A stretch of 11,217 nucleotides of DNA from Candidatus Kuenenia stuttgartensis (GCA_945874095.1 CAMCFM010000096.1:1-11217), one strand, 5' to 3'; shown: positions 1 to 6,803, numbered from the stretch's first letter. The notes: generated from the sequence alone by a model not told the origin. Numbers and translations are program-made.

Positions 1-422
1 AACGATCAAGCCTGGACGGACGGTGCGTTAATGCAAAGTGAATGGGAGATTAAACCTACAGTGTATCTTATTATGAAGTTCTCTACGGAGTCAAATATAT
101 TCCTCGAGATCGCTTACAATCGACTTGACATCGTCCGATATCTAAAAATGAGGACCAAAGTGGGCCACCTTGCTGGGTGGCCCACTTTGGCAATATAAAT
201 CTTGATTACATTTTCTGTCAGAAATCAGATTGTCAGAGAATCTGAAATCTTATGAAGATGGAAATGAACTCTAAAATGGGTTCTCCCGATTCCAATAGAG
301 AACTCACTTTCCGATTTACTATTGGAGATGGCAAGACCAGCCCCTTGCTGATTCTTATTTCCAGCCGTGATCGACCTCGATGGGTGGTATCACGGAATCA
401 GGTTTCCAAGTGGGATTTGATA
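1..422. other. Intergenic stretch without a confident gene
   Basis: No reading frame here has a convincing start, ribosome site and family signature. Plus frame 1 is open from base 1 to a TAA at 196-198, but it runs straight through the strong hairpin at 155-190 and its translation is unremarkable, so I do not call it. Plus frame 2 ends at 29-31 and could be the tail of an off-window gene; this cannot be decided. Other structures are a 7-bp stem with a 7-base loop at 225-245 and an 8-bp inverted repeat with arms 291-298 and 319-326. These lie downstream of the minus-strand sigma-like gene and could help end its transcript, but neither has a clear T-run. Confidence 0.5.
155..190. terminator. 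Perfect 15-bp hairpin, probable transcription terminator
   Basis: Arms 155-169 and 176-190 are perfect reverse complements around a 6-base loop (170-175). The stem is long and rich in G and C. On the plus side it is followed by an A/T-rich run that is not a clean T-tract. On the minus side a run containing five T residues lies a few bases beyond the stem, so it could also act on leftward transcripts. It may end an off-window rightward gene or insulate both directions. Confidence 0.5.
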
Positions 423-1028
423 TTAATCCTCACAGTCTTCTGTTTGAAAACTGTGCCACGATCGTTCTAAAAGTCGCCGAATTTGTGAGATTCGGCCTGG
501 AGAGAGGTTGAAGATCCTGGCTGTGGAATGCGTCGATTCACCAAGAGAGAGTTGCTCTGCGACTTTCCTGTGAAGTGGTTTAAGAGTCTGAAGCCATTCG
601 GAAAAGTCGATTCGAGCCATCACAAGCTGATCTGGTCGCGCCCTTTCGTCTGCAATGAGTGATTCCGGCCAATGATCACCGTTTAGATCGGTCTTGTAAA
701 AATGGGTTGACCTTATACCCATGCGGTTTTGACAATAGTCCGATGTGACATCATTGATATTGAGTGATGCCCCGATCCTTCGGCCTGATCTCACGGCCCG
801 AATTGCAAATCGGGCCAGTGTCATTGGGGGAACATCTTCATGTCTCCTCAACTCAAAGAGCCTGACAAATGACTTCCAGCAGTGGGCAACGACTTCCGAT
901 TGAAGCTCTTGTTTCAAGTCGAATGATAGTCCCTGAAATGCGAGCCATGCCTGCGATTGTATTCTTGGCAGAATCATTAGAAATGCACTCTGACAACAGT
1001 TGTAGATCTCATTTGAATTCGGATGCAT
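423..1028 (-). CDS. Sigma-70-like helix-turn-helix protein (planctomycete-type)
   Basis: This 201-residue protein carries a C-terminal helix-turn-helix like sigma-70 region 4 (about residues 150-192: an Arg-Lys-Val-Ala-Glu helix, a Thr-Ala-Arg-x-Phe-x-Leu-Ser-Pro-Gly-Arg-Ile-Ser turn and recognition helix, then a basic tail). The middle section (residues 70-100) has the run Leu-Ala-Arg-Phe-Ala-Ile-Arg-x-Val-Arg-x-Gly-Arg-Arg-x-Gly followed by an Asn-Asp-Val segment. I recognise this combination from a large planctomycete family usually annotated as RNA polymerase sigma-70-like. A recognisable region 2 is not evident, so it may be a DNA-binding regulator rather than a working sigma factor; its targets are unknown. 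The ATG at 1026-1028 is preceded by AAGGA at 1036-1040 with a 7-base gap. Stop is TAA. No anti-sigma or other partner gene is adjacent. The surrounding DNA is AT-richer than the housekeeping genes further right. Confidence 0.75.
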   Translation of the reverse strand: MHPNSNEIYNCCQSAFLMILPRIQSQAWLAFQGLSFDLKQELQSEVVAHCWKSFVRLFELRRHEDVPPMTLARFAIRAVRSGRRIGASLNINDVTSDYCQNRMGIRSTHFYKTDLNGDHWPESLIADERARPDQLVMARIDFSEWLQTLKPLHRKVAEQLSLGESTHSTARIFNLSPGRISQIRRLLERSWHSFQTEDCED

Positions 1029-1104
1029 CTTCCTGTCCTTTAATGAAGGTCTCAGCCACTTTGTTAAATTGTGGCCGAGATGAAAGGCGTTGTATAATGG
1101 CTTC

Positions 1105-1164
1105 GCTTAACCAGAAAGGCGGATTGAATGATGTGTCATCAAAATCCTCCGCAAAAGGTTAAGT
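1105..1164. repeat. Imperfect 60-bp palindrome, attC-like in layout
   Basis: Outer arms CTTAACC (1106-1112) and GGTTAAG (1157-1163) are perfect complements. Inside are unpaired A-rich segments (1113-1118 and 1153-1156), then GCGG (1119-1122) pairing with CCGC (1149-1152), a three-base bulge, and TGATG (1129-1133) pairing with CATCA (1137-1141). The ends read GCTTAAC and GTTAAGT, which fit the RYYYAAC and GTTRRRY core-site consensus of integron attC sites. The order of outer box, unpaired spacer, inner box, extrahelical bases and loop also resembles a folded attC. A run of five T follows (1164-1168), so a plain terminator is an alternative. No integrase gene or second copy is in view. Confidence 0.4.
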
Positions 1165-1902
1165 TTTTCCTATCAGTAAATAATGACACGGAAATCCTTG
1201 GAATTAAGCATTCGAAGACTTGTTGTATTATTGATTTGTTGATCTATTCGGTCGCCAAAATTGAACGGAGCATAAGAGAACTAACGGGTTTTTATTTACT
1301 CCGGAGTGCTGTATCACGAAGATTGCGTTTTATTTGGAGCGAAATTCTTTAAGCCCCTATAGAAGCGATCGTTGATAGGATATACCTGTATTATCTAAAA
1401 GGCCGAGGAAATCGCAATGATACCAATCGAATGAATTATACGCCAGGCTAAATACTCGTCCCTGAAAACTCTGGAAACCCTGATTATATCGTGTTTAATT
1501 TTTTATTACGGTGTCATTGCTATTGTAATATCAAGATTCTCATAGTTGGGTTGCTTCGCCTGAACGAAGCATTGAATCCAATCCATGAGTTGCTATTTTG
1601 CGATGGAGTGTTTTTACTTTGAATTTCTAGGCGACAGAGAGTCTGGCCATGATAAAACGTCGTTTTTGGGGTTGAAATGAGTCCCCTTAGAAGCGTTTGT
1701 GAGGTCATGAGATTACGGATTTTTCGTCGAAAATCTCACGAGTCTCTCTGTCAGAGCCGAGTTTTTTCAGTCAAAATGGCGAGATTTGTGTCCAAAACGA
1801 TGACTTTTAGGGTGGTAAAGTGTCAAAAACGTCGAAAAAACAGGGGATAACCTGCTGAAAAACCAACATTTGAGGAACTAGTGCGCCTCAAGTGACTCGT
1901 TT

Positions 1903-2218
1903 TATGGGGTCAGGCTCTTCCAAGGATGTATACGCTTTGAGAATCGATATAGGACAAGAGGCATGCACCCAATGTACAGAAGAGCATGTAAGTCGTTGCC
2001 TGAAATGGGGGGCACTTTTGTGCCGAACTGCATCATGGCCCATGCTGGATTCCCGGGTGATGGGATTGAGAGTGGTCCTCTGTGCTTGCTAAGTCTGATG
2101 AGTTTTGATTCCGGATTCATGACATTAAACCAATCCTTCAAGAGGTTTGGGGTTTGAGCCTGAAGGGCTCTGATTCTACAGCCCAGGCCAGCGGACTGGG
2201 AGCTGGTATGACCCCATA
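1903..2218. repeat. Segment bounded by 10-bp inverted repeats
   Basis: TATGGGGTCA at 1903-1912 and its exact reverse complement at 2209-2218 bound about 316 bp with no confident gene. A non-autonomous, MITE-like element is possible, but no target-site duplication was identified, and a 10-bp match can occur by chance. Two weakly similar stretches, 1963-1997 inside it and 2258-2290 just outside, translate on the minus strand to a shared Asn-Asp-Leu-His-Ala. Confidence 0.25.
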
Positions 2219-2375
2219 ACTCGCTTGTGGCCTGAAAAGCTCAGGATCGCATCGTTATGCATACTGCTGTAGATGGCGTGCAAATCATTTGAAGATAAGA
2301 GATTACGGCCAAATCTATCCTGATCGCGAATATGGCGACCCTTCAGGCGGCAAGCAAAGTTGAAGCCTCCCAAAG

Positions 2376-2420
2376 TTCCAGGCCGTTGGCCTGGAATTTA
2401 GAAGCACGGGCTTTGGCCCG
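2376..2420. repeat. Pair of compact hairpins (REP-like)
   Basis: The first hairpin has 9-bp arms, 2376-2384 and 2388-2396, with a 3-base loop. The second has 5-bp arms, CGGGC at 2407-2411 and GCCCG at 2416-2420, with a 4-base loop. They lie between the gene-poor region and the purD terminator. The second resembles the hairpin at 11107-11119 at the other end of the window. Confidence 0.45.
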
Positions 2421-2484
2421 AAAACGATTGTGCTGGATTAGACCATCCCGTAATCCGGAATGAGCATTTTCTGGATAAATTCGT

Positions 2485-2525
2485 CAATAAAAACAGGGAC
2501 CATCGGTTTAGCCGATCATCCCTGT
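2485..2525 (-). terminator. Intrinsic terminator of purD
   Basis: Read on the minus strand, a 7-bp outer stem (2519-2525 with 2493-2499) encloses a 5-bp inner stem (2512-2516 with 2502-2506) and is followed by a T-rich run (2485-2492). It begins about 20 bases after the purD stop codon. Confidence 0.8.
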
Positions 2526-2544
2526 CTCTGATCACGTCAAAAGA

Positions 2545-4080
2545 TCATTCAGAGGATACTGGTTCTGACTTTGGCTCCAGAGCCTGCCAGGCGATATCCT
2601 TGCGGTACCAGCCGCCGGGGTAGTCGATCTTTGAGCAGGCTTCATAGGCTCTGTCACGAGCTTCCTGAAGTGTGTCACCGACAGCCGTTACGTTCAGGAC
2701 GCGACCACCTTCGGAGATCACCACCGGCCCACCTGGGGCGTTTTCTGTACCTGGCTTGATGATCGTTCCCGCATGGAACACCTTCACGCCTGGTATGGCG
2801 TTGGCTTTGTCGATGCCCGTAATGACCTGACCACGAACGTATTTTCCGGGATACCCCTCAGCGGCAATCACCACGGTGATCGACGGCCGGTCATCCCACT
2901 CGACTTTGGCATCATCCAGATTCTCGTCGATGACGGATTCCAGAAGGCTCAACAGATCGCTCTTGAGCCTCATCAGCAAGACCTGACATTCAGGATCGCC
3001 AAACCTCACATTGAATTCCAGAACCTTGGGCCCTTGATTCGTGAGCATGATTCCAGCATAGAGCAGCCCCTTAAACGGCTTACGGGCTCGCTTCAGAGCA
3101 TGAACAGCCTGCACCAGAACTTCGGATTCAATGGTGGTCATGACATCCGGCTTAAGCACGTCGGCAGGGCTATAAGCCCCCATTCCGCCAGTGTTTGGGC
3201 CCTTGTCGCCATCAAACGCACGCTTGTGGTCCTGACTTGAGGGCAGGGGCAGGATGGATCGGCCGTCGGTGAGGGCCAGAACGCTGGTTTCGACACCATC
3301 AAGCCGGTCTTCGATCAGGATATTGTCACCAGCCCGCCCAAAGGCACGCTCTGACATCATCAGGTCCACGGCATACATGGCTTCGCCGATGGTGCTGCAA
3401 ACGAACACGCCCTTGCCGGCGGCCAGGCCATCGGCCTTGACCACGAGACCGATCGGGTGATCGAGAATCGCTTTTTTGGCTTCAGCGGCGTTGTTATAAA
3501 GCAGCTTTTCGCCACGTTCTTCGATCTCGACCTGAACGTTGGGCGATTGCATGTTGCGTGGTTCAAAGATCCGGTCGATCGCCTGAAGGGCTTCGCCGGC
3601 GGTCATGCAGTCGAACGGCTGACGGACGCTGGAGCGGCCCTTGGATCGGATCACCACGGAGACATCACGTGAAAGCACGTAACGTTCGGCATCAGGAACG
3701 GACCTGAAGATCCGGAATTCGGCTGTAGGTATGCCGGCCTGACGCATCAGCTCTTTGCAGAAAATCTTAGAGCCTTCGAGTTCAGCGGCGTCGCCTCTTG
3801 GCCCAAAGACGCGGAGACCCTCTTTGGCGAAAACGTCGACAATCCCTTGCGTCAGAGGATCTTCTGGACCGACAACGGTCAGGTCAATCTCTCGACGACG
3901 GGCCAGTTGCAGAAGGCCCCTGATGTCGTTTGGCTCGACCGATTCGTTGGTGACTTTCGCTTCCAGAGCCGTTCCGGCATTGCCGGGGGCGCAGTAGATG
4001 TGAGTCACTTTAGGCGATTGGGCCAGCTTCCAGCACAACGCATGTTCCCGCCCGCCGCGTCCAATAACCAGTACCTTCAA
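2545..4080 (-). CDS. purD: Phosphoribosylamine--glycine ligase (GAR synthetase) with duplicated lid
   Basis: PurD joins 5-phosphoribosylamine and glycine using ATP to give glycinamide ribonucleotide, the second step of de novo purine synthesis, in the cytosol. The N-terminus (Met-Lys-Val-Leu-Val-Ile-Gly-Arg-Gly-Gly-Arg-Glu-His-Ala) is diagnostic. Further signatures are Leu-Glu-Gly-Ser-Lys (101-105), the nucleotide loop Lys-Ala-Asp-Gly-Leu-Ala-Ala-Gly-Lys-Gly (215-224), Ser-Gln-Asp-His-Lys (282-286), Gly-Pro-Asn-Thr-Gly-Gly-Met-Gly-Ala-Tyr (294-303) and Phe-Gly-Asp-Pro-Glu (360-364). The protein is 511 residues; the E. coli enzyme is about 430. Most of the excess is an apparent in-frame tandem duplication, residues 121-190 against 191-260, in which only the second copy keeps the glycine loop. 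The start is TTG: it gives the canonical N-terminus, AAGGA lies 8 bases upstream, and no ATG or GTG is in frame before the upstream stop. It is divergent from asd and has its own terminator. Confidence 0.95.
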   Translation of the reverse strand: MKVLVIGRGGREHALCWKLAQSPKVTHIYCAPGNAGTALEAKVTNESVEPNDIRGLLQLARRREIDLTVVGPEDPLTQGIVDVFAKEGLRVFGPRGDAAELEGSKIFCKELMRQAGIPTAEFRIFRSVPDAERYVLSRDVSVVIRSKGRSSVRQPFDCMTAGEALQAIDRIFEPRNMQSPNVQVEIEERGEKLLYNNAAEAKKAILDHPIGLVVKADGLAAGKGVFVCSTIGEAMYAVDLMMSERAFGRAGDNILIEDRLDGVETSVLALTDGRSILPLPSSQDHKRAFDGDKGPNTGGMGAYSPADVLKPDVMTTIESEVLVQAVHALKRARKPFKGLLYAGIMLTNQGPKVLEFNVRFGDPECQVLLMRLKSDLLSLLESVIDENLDDAKVEWDDRPSITVVIAAEGYPGKYVRGQVITGIDKANAIPGVKVFHAGTIIKPGTENAPGGPVVISEGGRVLNVTAVGDTLQEARDRAYEACSKIDYPGGWYRKDIAWQALEPKSEPVSSE

Positions 4081-4088
4081 GGCCTTGA

Positions 4089-4093
4089 TCCTT
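4089..4093 (-). promoter_or_regulatory. Ribosome binding site supporting the purD TTG start
   Basis: AAGGA on the minus strand sits 8 bases before the TTG codon (4078-4080). Together with the absence of any ATG or GTG in frame upstream, it supports the unusual start. Confidence 0.6.
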
Positions 4094-4245
4094 CGTGTTC
4101 GATTTTTTGCCGTCGGTCAGCCGCAGATTTCGCCAATAACGGTGTGGAAATGAGTCTCAATCCGGTTGGCGTTTCGGCTTTCTATCGGTTATGCTATTGG
4201 GTCCACTCATTCGGCATCAAACCGAAGATTCCAAAATTGGCATGG

Positions 4246-4265
4246 ATGTCCGATTCATCGGACAT
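4246..4265. promoter_or_regulatory. 9-2-9 palindrome in the purD-asd intergenic region, operator candidate
   Basis: ATGTCCGAT (4246-4254) and ATCGGACAT (4257-4265) are perfect inverted copies separated by two bases. The site lies 87 bases before the asd GTG, in the 272-bp divergent region. Its symmetry and length suit a dimeric regulator. A weak promoter-like pair, TTGGCG at 4166-4171 and TATGCT at 4190-4195 with 18-base spacing, lies upstream; if real, the palindrome is in the asd leader. No regulator is identified. Confidence 0.4.
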
Positions 4266-4337
4266 TCAGCACAGATACGAATGAGTTTAACCGCCCGCCA
4301 TGACTTTGGCGAGTGGAGAGTGGAACTGAAACCTGAC

Positions 4338-4343
4338 GAAGGA
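4338..4343 (+). promoter_or_regulatory. Ribosome binding site supporting the asd GTG start
   Basis: GAAGGA ends 9 bases before the GTG at 4353-4355. The in-frame ATG codons further upstream (4191, 4242, 4281) lack such a site. Confidence 0.6.
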
Positions 4344-4352
4344 ACTAGAAAC

Positions 4353-5360
4353 GTGAAGCGTGTGGGAGTTCTTGGCGCCAGTGGTGCCGTCGGTGAAGTG
4401 ATGGTGCGTTTATTGGAACAGCGAGCCTTTCCGCTGGCCTCCGTGAAGTTTTTAGCCAGCCCCAGAAGTGCGGGCAAAACGATCACGTTCGCGGGCGAGA
4501 AACATCCCATCATCGCGGTTTCCGATAAAGAATTTGAAGGTCTGGATATTATTTTATCCAGCACGCCCGCTTCGATCTCAAAAGAGACAAGCCCCGCCGC
4601 AGCCCGAGCCGGTGCTGTGGTGATCGACAACAGTTCCGCCTGGCGCATGGATCCCACCGTTCCTCTGGTCGTCCCGGAAGTCAATCCTCAGGATATCGAC
4701 TGGAACAAGGGCATTATCGCCAACCCGAACTGCTCGACCATCCAGATGGTGGTTGCCCTGAAGCCGATCCATGATAAATACAAGATCAAACGGATCGTTG
4801 TCAGCACCTATCAGGCTGTTTCCGGAGCCGGCCAGAAGGGCATGAGCGAGCTTGATGCACAGACCCGCGCCCTGATCGCCGGCACGCCTGAGCCAGCCCC
4901 TTCCAAATTCGCCCATCCGATCGCCTTCAACTGCGTGGCCCAGATCGACGATTTTCTCGATTCCGGCTACACCAAAGAGGAGATGAAGATGGTGTACGAA
5001 ACGCGTAAGATCATGGGCGATCCTGCCATTCAGGTTCAGCCTACGTGTATTCGAGTGCCTGTGGTGAACAGTCACAGCGAGTCGATTCTGATCGAATGCG
5101 AACGGCCGATTACCCCTGACGATGCCCGCGCTTTGTGGAGCAACTCGCCTGGAGTTTGCCTTCAGGACGACTTCCGGAATCGCCAGTATCCTGACCCACG
5201 ATCAGCTGACGGACGAGACGAAGTCTTTGTCGGTCGAATTCGCCAGGACCTTGGCAACCCGAACGCCATCCTGTTCTGGTGCGTGAGCGATAACCTCCGT
5301 AAGGGGGCCGCTTTGAATGCGGTTCAAATCGCTGAAACCCTGATCGCACGTGGTCTGTGA
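4353..5360 (+). CDS. asd: Aspartate-semialdehyde dehydrogenase
   Basis: The enzyme reduces aspartyl-4-phosphate with NADPH to aspartate semialdehyde, the branch-point intermediate for lysine/diaminopimelate, methionine and threonine; it acts in the cytosol as a dimer or tetramer. From the GTG start the protein is 335 residues, normal for the family. Visible are the NADP loop Gly-Ala-Ser-Gly-Ala-Val-Gly (8-14), Asp-Asn-Ser-Ser-Ala-Trp-Arg (92-98), the catalytic cysteine in Asn-Pro-Asn-Cys-Ser-Thr (Cys127), Tyr-Gln-Ala-Val-Ser-Gly-Ala-Gly (153-160) and the catalytic histidine in Arg-Val-Pro-Val-Val-Asn-Ser-His-Ser-Glu-Ser (His241). That last motif is closer to the Gram-positive-type enzymes than to E. 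coli Asd. The frame stays open upstream to 4191, but those 54 residues precede the family's normal N-terminus and lack a ribosome site. It is divergent from purD and ends at a strong terminator before truA. Confidence 0.95.
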   Translation: MKRVGVLGASGAVGEVMVRLLEQRAFPLASVKFLASPRSAGKTITFAGEKHPIIAVSDKEFEGLDIILSSTPASISKETSPAAARAGAVVIDNSSAWRMDPTVPLVVPEVNPQDIDWNKGIIANPNCSTIQMVVALKPIHDKYKIKRIVVSTYQAVSGAGQKGMSELDAQTRALIAGTPEPAPSKFAHPIAFNCVAQIDDFLDSGYTKEEMKMVYETRKIMGDPAIQVQPTCIRVPVVNSHSESILIECERPITPDDARALWSNSPGVCLQDDFRNRQYPDPRSADGRDEVFVGRIRQDLGNPNAILFWCVSDNLRKGAALNAVQIAETLIARGL

Positions 5361-5381
5361 GAGATTCGTCCAAAAATCTGA

Positions 5382-5425
5382 ATGGGCGTAGTGGAGCAAC
5401 TTTTCGCATCCTACGCCCATTTTTT
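5382..5425 (+). terminator. Intrinsic terminator of asd
   Basis: A 10-bp perfect stem (5382-5391 with 5411-5420) with a 19-base loop is followed immediately by a T-run through 5425. It starts 21 bases after the asd stop and ends about 35 bases before truA, which suggests truA is largely transcribed separately or by read-through. Confidence 0.85.
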
Positions 5426-5459
5426 CATCCCTGATTGTCGAGCAAGAGCAGGCTGATTT

Positions 5460-6221
5460 ATGGATGTACGCAACATCCGCCTGAAAATCGCATATGACGG
5501 GACCGACTTCTCTGGCTGGCAGACTCAGCCCGGCTTGCCCACGATTCAGGATAGTATTGAATCGGCCCTTGAAAAAATGATCGGGCAAAGGCCGAAGCTG
5601 ATTGGAAGTGGCCGCACCGATGCCGGTGTGCATGCACATGGCCAGATTGCGAGCTTTTATACGACGGCGAAATATCATCCTTCCAAGTTCCAAAACGCTG
5701 TCAATGCTTATCTTCCAGATACGATTCGGATCTTAAATGCAGAAGATGTTTCGGTTGCATTTCATCCGACTCTGGACGCCATCTCAAAACGCTATCAATA
5801 TCGGGTGGACAACCGGCCTGTGCTTGATCCCATGAGGCTTCGATATGCGCATCATGTGGTGACACCTCTGGATGAAAACGCCATGACCGAGGCGGCGGTT
5901 TATTTGGTGGGCCGCCATGATTTTGCAGCATTTCAGACGGTGGGATCTGAGCGGGTGTCGACTGTCAGGCGGATTTATGCGTGTGACGTCAGGCGGGTGG
6001 GGACCGAGATTCAAATTGAAGTGGAATCGAACGGGTTTTTATACAACATGGTACGCACGATTGCAGGCACTTTGGTTATGGTGGGAACCGGGAAGTGGGA
6101 AGTGGAAAGAGTGAGGGATATCGTGGCCTCGTGCGATCGAAAAAAGGCTGGGCCGACGGCTCCTGCGAAAGGGCTGGCGATGATGTGGGTGAATTATGAC
6201 CAGCCTCGGGAAATTAAATAA
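5460..6221 (+). CDS. truA: tRNA pseudouridine(38-40) synthase TruA
   Basis: TruA isomerises uridines 38, 39 and 40 in the anticodon arm of many tRNAs to pseudouridine. The 253-residue product has the family motifs in order: Tyr-Asp-Gly-Thr-Asp-Phe-Ser-Gly-Trp-Gln (12-21), the catalytic loop Gly-Arg-Thr-Asp-Ala-Gly-Val-His-Ala with catalytic Asp54, Phe-His (101-102) through Lys-Arg-Tyr-x-Tyr-Arg (110-115), Gly-Arg-His-Asp-Phe (151-155), Phe-Leu-Tyr-Asn-Met-Val-Arg (193-199) and Ala-Gly-Pro-Thr-Ala-Pro-Ala-Lys-Gly-Leu (230-239). The ATG start gives the normal N-terminus; the purine-rich stretch upstream (about 5445-5452) is only a weak ribosome site. It follows asd after that gene's terminator and converges on the lipoprotein gene. 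Confidence 0.95.
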   Translation: MDVRNIRLKIAYDGTDFSGWQTQPGLPTIQDSIESALEKMIGQRPKLIGSGRTDAGVHAHGQIASFYTTAKYHPSKFQNAVNAYLPDTIRILNAEDVSVAFHPTLDAISKRYQYRVDNRPVLDPMRLRYAHHVVTPLDENAMTEAAVYLVGRHDFAAFQTVGSERVSTVRRIYACDVRRVGTEIQIEVESNGFLYNMVRTIAGTLVMVGTGKWEVERVRDIVASCDRKKAGPTAPAKGLAMMWVNYDQPREIK

Positions 6222-6255
6222 AAAAGCCGGGAGATGGATTCATTTCCCCCAGCTT
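6217..6255. terminator. Hairpin terminator between convergent genes
   Basis: AAGC (6224-6227) pairs with GCTT (6252-6255), and GGG and GATG inside pair with CCC and CATT, giving a slightly imperfect stem around 6224-6255. On the minus strand it is followed by a run of T (6220-6225 read in reverse), so it is a good terminator for the lipoprotein gene. It directly follows the truA stop and may also stop rightward transcription. Confidence 0.7.
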
Positions 6256-6287
6256 GAATTTCGAAATTTAGAGTGATTAGTATTCAA

Positions 6288-6746
6288 TCACTTCTTTTTG
6301 GCAGGCTCGGCAGCGAGTTCAGCCGCTTTGGGGGCGGCGGCAAATTCTTCGGGGGTCATGGTCTTGATATTGCGGTCCAGCAGAAGGACTTTTCCGCCCT
6401 TGGCTGGAACGTCTTTTTCATAGGCCAGGATTTTGTCGGATTTCGGGCCGGTTGGCTCTTCGTTGAGGTCGGTCAGTTCACCACCCCATAAAACGATGAT
6501 GTCGCCGGTGTCGATTGGGGTCAGGCCAGACGGGACCGCATTTTCCATTTTAGCGGCTTCAGCCTTGGATTTTGGCGGTTTTTTGTTGGTGATGCTATAA
6601 ACCCGATAAAGCTCGGCGACATCATTGAGCTTTGAAAGGGTGGCTGATTCGGGAGTGGCCACAGGTTGACGCGAGCCGCAGCCGACAAGGCTGAAGCTGC
6701 AGAGACCAAGGCTGAGAGCCATCATCAAGCGAAACTTTTTGGACAT
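6288..6746 (-). CDS. Small lipoprotein next to a DUF1559 gene
   Basis: A 152-residue protein with a lipoprotein signal: positive residues Lys3, Lys4 and Arg6, a hydrophobic stretch (7-20) and a lipobox Leu-Val-Gly-Cys with lipidation at Cys23. The mature part is short and hydrophilic, with a Val-Ala-Glu-Leu-Tyr-Arg-Val-Tyr segment (42-50), a Gly-Asp-Ile-Ile-Val-Leu-Trp-Gly strand and a Tyr-Glu-Lys-Asp-Val-Pro...Leu-Leu-Leu-Asp-Arg segment, then an alanine/lysine-rich tail. I recognise it as a planctomycete-type small lipoprotein commonly found beside DUF1559 genes; its biochemical role is unknown. GGAG (6755-6758) precedes the ATG by 8 bases. It lies downstream of the DUF1559 gene on the same strand with a 108-bp gap containing a hairpin. 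Confidence 0.8.
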   Translation of the reverse strand: MSKKFRLMMALSLGLCSFSLVGCGSRQPVATPESATLSKLNDVAELYRVYSITNKKPPKSKAEAAKMENAVPSGLTPIDTGDIIVLWGGELTDLNEEPTGPKSDKILAYEKDVPAKGGKVLLLDRNIKTMTPEEFAAAPKAAELAAEPAKKK

Positions 6747-6803
6747 GCGATCAGCTCCAAAACAGGAACGTAGTTCGTTAAGTCATCTCTGAAAACAGAG
6801 AAA

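Larger units (their letters stand above)
1029..2484. other. Gene-poor intergenic region with inverted repeats
   Basis: About 1.45 kb without a convincing gene. Short open frames exist (for example plus 1128-1352, minus 1520-1708, minus 1902-2141, minus 2176-2373), but none has a ribosome site plus recognisable family. What it does hold: an imperfect 60-bp palindrome at 1105-1164, a 10-bp inverted repeat bounding 1903-2218, two weakly similar segments at 1963-1997 and 2258-2290, and two compact hairpins at 2376-2396 and 2407-2420. It looks like eroded or repeat-type DNA rather than an operon. Confidence 0.5.

Noticed and set aside
252..470. 72-codon open frame on the plus strand
   Set aside because: It overlaps the end of the sigma-like gene, has no ribosome site and resembles no family I recognise.
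1128..1352. 74-codon open frame on the plus strand
   Set aside because: It begins inside the imperfect palindrome, has no ribosome site and its translation has no recognisable domain.
1902..2373. Two small minus-strand frames (79 and 65 codons) sharing Asn-Asp-Leu-His-Ala
   Set aside because: The similarity is short and the frames lack ribosome sites; repeated non-coding sequence explains it better than two genes.
3360..3566. Minus-strand frame inside purD in another phase, and similar frames inside fusA
   Set aside because: These are shadow frames of long, family-matching genes.
4191..4352. 54-residue N-terminal extension of Asd
   Set aside because: The NADP-binding strand begins right at the GTG, which has a good ribosome site; the upstream ATG codons have none, and the extension crosses a 9-2-9 palindrome.
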